Shown: piece after piece, positions 60,748 through 64,000 of the stretch
Layout of the letters: each line of letters begins with the position of its first letter
Numbering within the stretch: position 1 is the first letter of the stretch
Source: Bosea sp. 29B
GTDB lineage: Bacteria > Pseudomonadota > Alphaproteobacteria > Rhizobiales > Beijerinckiaceae
Length of the DNA stretch: 64,000 nucleotides
Direction of reading: 5' to 3'
Assembly (NCBI RefSeq): GCF_902506165.1
Contig: NZ_LR733817.1
Location: 3,147,937-3,211,936 of the forward strand
Translations under genes and position numbers: made by a program
The notes under the pieces: generated by a model
The model's database searches: none
Told to the model about the DNA's origin: nothing
The model's input: only the letters and a program-made list of their open reading frames with translations

Positions 60748-61458
60748 ATGTCGGCTGATCTTCACGATCTTCCCCGTTCTCTCGATCACGCCCTGTCACG
60801 CCCGGCCGCTGGCGAGGTCGTCGCTCTGCTCGGCGCTCCCGAGGTGCGGGCGGCGGCGCTGCGTGGGTTCGCCGGCCTGAGGGTTGACGAAGGAACGGCG
60901 CCGACTGCCGAGATCGGCCTGCTCTGTGCCCGGCCGCACTTCTTCCCCTGGCTCGATCTCACCGAGAACCTTGCCTTTGCCTTGCCCAAGGCCTCCCCGT
61001 TCGAGCGCGAGGGTCTGATCGCCAATGTGCTGGTCCGCGTCGGTCTTGCCGCGCAGGCGACGCAGCGGCCGGGTGCGCTCTCGCCCGAAGAGCTGCTGCG
61101 GCTCGCCATTGCCCGCCTGCTGCTGGTCAGGCCGCGCCTGCTGCTGATCGACGAGCCCTTTGCCGGGCTCGACACCGAGGCGCGTGCACGGCTCGCCGCC
61201 TTCCTGCCGGAGCTCTATACGCAGGGGCGTCCCGCTGTCGTCATCGCTATCGGCTCGGTCGAGGATGCCCTGCGGCTGGCGGACCGCATCCTCGTCCTGC
61301 CGCAGCAGCCGGGCCCGGTCGCGTTCAGCCTCGACAACCTGCTCGCCCGCCCGCGCGAGGAAGGTTCCGTCGGCTTCGTTGCCCTGCGCCGCGAACTGCG
61401 CCGGGCGCTCGACAAGGAAGGCCGGCATGCCGCGCCGGAGGTGGAGGCGGCGGCCTGA
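60748..61458 (+). CDS. Degenerate ABC-type ATPase (pseudo-NBD), SAM-II regulated
   Basis: The 236-residue protein is homologous to the SsuB-like ATPase. Walker A is replaced by GAPEVRAAA (29-37). The Q-loop Gln is lost (CARPHFFPWLDL). The signature is LSPEE (111-115) instead of LSGGQ. The switch His is replaced in VVIAIGSVEDAL. Walker B LLLIDEPFAGLD (131-142) is intact, and the tail FSLDNLLARPREEGS resembles SsuB. It also lacks the first beta strands. It likely cannot hydrolyse ATP as a normal NBD; a regulatory or dimer-partner role is inferred. GGAG precedes ATG 60748. Confidence 0.8.
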   Translation: MSADLHDLPRSLDHALSRPAAGEVVALLGAPEVRAAALRGFAGLRVDEGTAPTAEIGLLCARPHFFPWLDLTENLAFALPKASPFEREGLIANVLVRVGLAAQATQRPGALSPEELLRLAIARLLLVRPRLLLIDEPFAGLDTEARARLAAFLPELYTQGRPAVVIAIGSVEDALRLADRILVLPQQPGPVAFSLDNLLARPREEGSVGFVALRRELRRALDKEGRHAAPEVEAAA

Positions 61459-61503
61459 ACCGGCTAGACAGGCCGCGAACAGTTTTCGCTAGGGATCACG
61501 ACC

Positions 61504-62013
61504 ATGGACGTCACTGCGCTGCGCGCTCTGCAGGCCCCGCTCAAGGACAAGTATCGTGAGGCGCCCGATGCGGCGGTGATCACGCTGAAAGCCAAGGGCG
61601 AGCTCGACGACCAGCACATCGCCTGCAAGGTCGAGACCGGTCGGGCGATCGCGCTCGCCGGCCTGCATCCGGCGACCGGCGGCTCGGGCGCCGAGCTCTG
61701 CTCCGGCGACATGCTGCTGGAAGCGCTCGTCGCCTGCGCCGGCGTGACGCTGAAGGCGGTCGCGACCGCGCTCGAGATCGAGCTGAAGAAGGGCACGGTC
61801 CGCGCCGAGGGCGATCTCGATTTCCGAGGCACGCTCGGCGTCGCCAAGGACGCAGCGGTCGGCTTCAAGGCGATCCGCCTCTCCTTCGACGTCGAGACCG
61901 ACGCGCCGCAGGAGAAGCTCGATACCTTGCTCAAGCTGACCGAGCGCTACTGCGTCGTCTTCCAGACGCTGAACGTGAAGCCGGAGCTCTCGGCCAATCT
62001 CGCACGGGCTTGA
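61504..62013 (+). CDS. OsmC family protein
   Basis: This 169-residue protein has the OsmC/Ohr fold. SGAELCSGDMLLEALVACAG puts the first redox Cys at about 78 (with Cys 66 nearby), and LLKLTERYCVVFQTL puts the second at 150. OsmC proteins reduce organic peroxides or bind thiols; the YhfA-like members are less characterised. It begins 45 bases after the pseudo-ATPase and probably shares its SAM-II-controlled transcript. The sulfur context suggests thiol handling, an inference. Confidence 0.82.
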   Translation: MDVTALRALQAPLKDKYREAPDAAVITLKAKGELDDQHIACKVETGRAIALAGLHPATGGSGAELCSGDMLLEALVACAGVTLKAVATALEIELKKGTVRAEGDLDFRGTLGVAKDAAVGFKAIRLSFDVETDAPQEKLDTLLKLTERYCVVFQTLNVKPELSANLARA

Positions 62014-62022
62014 TCGGCCTGA

Positions 62023-63264
62023 TCAGGCCGGCAGCGGGCGTGATGATCCGTCCGCCTCCGTCGCCTCGGGTTCCTGCGAGATCGGCGCCGTCATCGGGTC
62101 GATGATCGCGAAGGGGCGCTCGGACATCTGCTCGGGCGCGGCGCGCTGGCGTATACGCAGCGCCGCCAGGGCGGCGAGCAGGGCGCTGATCGCGGCCATG
62201 AAGTAGATGAGCCCGTTGATGTCGAGCCGCGCCATCACCTGGGCGCCGAGCAGCGGGCCGAGCGCGGAACCGATGCCGCTGACCAGGATCAGCCGGCCGC
62301 TCACCGCGACGACGCGGTCCTGCGGCATGCGGTCGAGCGCATGCGCGACGCAGACCGGATAGAGCGTCGACATGAAGCCGCCGAGCAATGCGGCGACCGG
62401 CAGCACTGCGCCGAGATGGCGCGGCACGAGGTTGAGCGCGACGGCTGCCATGGAGAAGCCGAGCGCCAGCCCCGCGAGGACGATCCGGCGGTCGCCGCGA
62501 TCGGAGAGGCGGCCGATCGGCACCTGGAAGGCGAAGCCGCCGAGCACAGCGACCAGCATGAACAGCGCGATCGTCTCCTGGGGGATAGCGTTCCGAGCCA
62601 TCCAGGCCGGGAACAGCGCGTAGAAGGCGCTGCTGATCATGCCGGCGATCACGCAGCCGATCACCGAGATCGGCGCCTGCCGCGTCAGCTCGCCATAGGG
62701 CAGCGAGGCCTCTGACGGCAGTGTCGGCGCTTCCGCGCGTGTCGTGCTGACCATTACCAGCGCCAGCGCGAACAGCGCGACGATGATGTTGAACGGGACC
62801 GCGCTCTCGACCGGGAGCTTGCCGATCAGCAATTGCCCGGCGGCCAGCGCCAGGAAGGTGCCGACCATGTAGATCGAGAAGATGCGGCCGCGCTGTTCCG
62901 GCAGGGCCTTGGCGTTGAGCCAGCTCTCGGTGGTGATGAACAGGCCGACGCAGCCGATGCCGATCGCCATCCGGCAGGCGATCCAGCCCGCCGGCGAAAC
63001 GAAGAGCGGCATCGCCGCAGTCCCGACCACGACCATGCCGGCGAAGGCCGCGTAGGCGCGGATATGGCCGATGCGCTGGATTACGCGCCCGCAGCCGACG
63101 GCGCCGATGGTGAAGCCGATGAAATAGGCGCTGAGTACCAGCCCGGTCAGCGTCGGGCCGAAGCCCTCGCTCGTCAGGCGCAGCGACAGGAACGTGTTGA
63201 AGAAGCCGTTGGCGAGCTGCACGAGGCTCGTCGCGGCGATGAGCGTTCCGATCTGCACGAGCAC
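62023..63264 (-). CDS. MFS transporter (YcaD/YfcJ-like)
   Basis: This is a 413-residue major facilitator with twelve hydrophobic segments. LVQLANGFFNTFLSLRLTSE and LVLSAYFIGFTIGAVGCGRV start the N-terminal bundle. TTESWLNAKALPEQRGRIF is the motif seen in the YcaD group, and GRLSDRGDRRIVLAGL is a motif A copy in the second half. The hydrophilic tail is about 40 residues. The start is GTG 63264 or GTG 63258. Substrate unknown. It converges with osmC (9-bp gap). Confidence 0.87.
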   Translation of the reverse strand: MLVQIGTLIAATSLVQLANGFFNTFLSLRLTSEGFGPTLTGLVLSAYFIGFTIGAVGCGRVIQRIGHIRAYAAFAGMVVVGTAAMPLFVSPAGWIACRMAIGIGCVGLFITTESWLNAKALPEQRGRIFSIYMVGTFLALAAGQLLIGKLPVESAVPFNIIVALFALALVMVSTTRAEAPTLPSEASLPYGELTRQAPISVIGCVIAGMISSAFYALFPAWMARNAIPQETIALFMLVAVLGGFAFQVPIGRLSDRGDRRIVLAGLALGFSMAAVALNLVPRHLGAVLPVAALLGGFMSTLYPVCVAHALDRMPQDRVVAVSGRLILVSGIGSALGPLLGAQVMARLDINGLIYFMAAISALLAALAALRIRQRAAPEQMSERPFAIIDPMTAPISQEPEATEADGSSRPLPA

Positions 63265-63359
63265 GGCTGGCGGCCTCCGATGCGGTCTGGGAAGGCCTGC
63301 AACTCAACGCCGGAATGTGATCTCGCCATGGCGACCGGGACGAATAGCGTCGCGCCGCG

Positions 63360-64000
63360 TCACTCCGCCGCCTTCAGCCTCTCAGCCTTGGCGAAGGGTA
63401 GCTGCGGCTCGTTCGGCCTGACGTCGTCGAATTCGAGCGCGCCGATCTTCTCGGCCCGGCCGGTGACCTTTCCGGTCGAGGTCTTGATCTGGGCGACGTC
63501 GTCTTGCGCCTGGCGGAAGTGGCTGTCGAGCTTGTCGACCCGGTCGCCGAGGCGGCGGACATCGTCGAGCAGCTTGCCGACTTCGGACTGGATCACCTGC
63601 GCTTCCTCGCGCATGCGCGCATCGCGTACCAGCGACTGCATCAGCTGGATCGCCAGCGCCAGCAGCGAGGGCGAGACGATCATCACGCGTGCCCGGTGCG
63701 CCTTCTGGATGATATCGTCGAAATGCTCGTGCAGGTCGGCATAGATCGCCTCCGACGGCACGAAGAGCAGCGCCATGTCCTGTGTCTCGCCGGGCAGGAA
63801 ATAGCGTTCGGCGATGTCCTTGACGTGCTGGCCGACATCGGCGCGCACCCGTGCCGAAGCCTGCTTCTTCGCCTCCTCGCCGCGTGCCTCGCGCAGCATG
63901 GTGAAGCTCTCCAGCGGGAATTTCGCGTCGATGACGAGGCCGCGCCCGTCGCCCGGCAGGGTGACCAGACAGTCCGGTCGCTTGCCGGTCGAGAGCGTTG
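63360..64000 (-). CDS. rmuC: RmuC-family DNA recombination protein, C-terminal part
   Basis: The frame is open to the window's right edge, so the N-terminus is missing. The visible part (about 213 residues) includes RPDCLVTLPGDGRGLVIDAK, VKDIAERYFLPGETQDMALL, FVPSEAIYADLHEHFDDI and VMIVSPSLLALAIQLMQSLV, the RmuC core, followed by a coiled-coil end (VGKLLDDVRRLGDRVDKLD). RmuC is a predicted PD-(D/E)XK-fold nuclease that limits inversions at short inverted repeats. It is 95 bp upstream of the MFS gene on the same strand. Confidence 0.93.
   Translation of the reverse strand, partial: TLSTGKRPDCLVTLPGDGRGLVIDAKFPLESFTMLREARGEEAKKQASARVRADVGQHVKDIAERYFLPGETQDMALLFVPSEAIYADLHEHFDDIIQKAHRARVMIVSPSLLALAIQLMQSLVRDARMREEAQVIQSEVGKLLDDVRRLGDRVDKLDSHFRQAQDDVAQIKTSTGKVTGRAEKIGALEFDDVRPNEPQLPFAKAERLKAAE

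Overview
The window is GC-rich, gene-dense chromosomal DNA from an alphaproteobacterium of the order Hyphomicrobiales. The gene content fits a soil or freshwater genus such as Bosea, but that genus is an inference. Evidence for the order includes an OlsB-type acyltransferase, a dnaK-dnaJ pair with an alphaproteobacterial heat-shock promoter, an rpsA...sppA-ihfB-lapA block, a Tim44-like protein, several NitT/TauT-type ABC systems, orphan Bug-type receptors and SAM-II riboswitches. No transposase, prophage, CRISPR array, rRNA or tRNA was recognised. About 67 coding regions were found, including one edge-truncated gene (rmuC), one probable remnant and two small genes under 60 codons.

Layout. 0-5 kb: lipid acyltransferase, a GST-queG-SDR unit, uppP and a nested palindromic repeat. 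5-8 kb: a LysR regulator divergent from a PrpF-family tautomerase and a Bug receptor. 8-12.4 kb: nth, a DUF2244 membrane protein, a methyltransferase, an Ada-like alkyltransferase and an exported unknown. 12.4-16.3 kb: dnaK-dnaJ and CsbD. 16.4-24.3 kb: an XRE regulator, a phytase-like protein behind a Pho box, kup, argG and a chromene-carboxylate isomerase homologue. 24.3-29 kb: HtpX-like protease, LemA, a transporter remnant, and a DipZ unit facing an OhrR-type regulator across a 51-bp palindrome. 29-37.6 kb: an LLM oxidoreductase, then rpsA, a short Hsp70 and a cupin inserted ahead of sppA-ihfB-lapA, and an ornithine cyclodeaminase homologue. 37.6-42.8 kb: a second Bug receptor, two probable murein or zinc hydrolases, an alpha/beta hydrolase and a YghU-like GST. 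42.8-49.3 kb: an IclR-governed divergon with an ABC importer on one side and an EthD-like protein, SDR and amidase on the other. 49.3-57.1 kb: small proteins, Tim44-like, dapB-alkB, a TRIC-family protein, grpE and glnD. 57.2-62 kb: two consecutive transcription units, each with a sigma70-type promoter and a SAM-II riboswitch. 62-64 kb: an MFS transporter and rmuC.

The most interesting region is 57.2-62.0 kb. The first SAM-II copy leads an intact sulfonate/nitrate/taurine-type importer (binding protein, permease, ATPase) plus a GNAT enzyme. The second copy, 3.3 kb downstream with its own promoter, leads a 236-residue homologue of the ABC ATPase. That homologue keeps Walker B but has lost Walker A, the Q-loop glutamine, the LSGGQ signature and the switch histidine. 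An OsmC-family protein follows it. The arrangement suggests SAM-controlled uptake of an organosulfur methionine precursor, with a duplicated pseudo-ATPase in an accessory or regulatory role.

Other regulatory signals read directly from the sequence are a Pho box before the phytase-like gene, long palindromes in the OhrR/DipZ and IclR divergent gaps, an RpoH-type promoter before dnaK, and three copies of a dispersed hairpin repeat.
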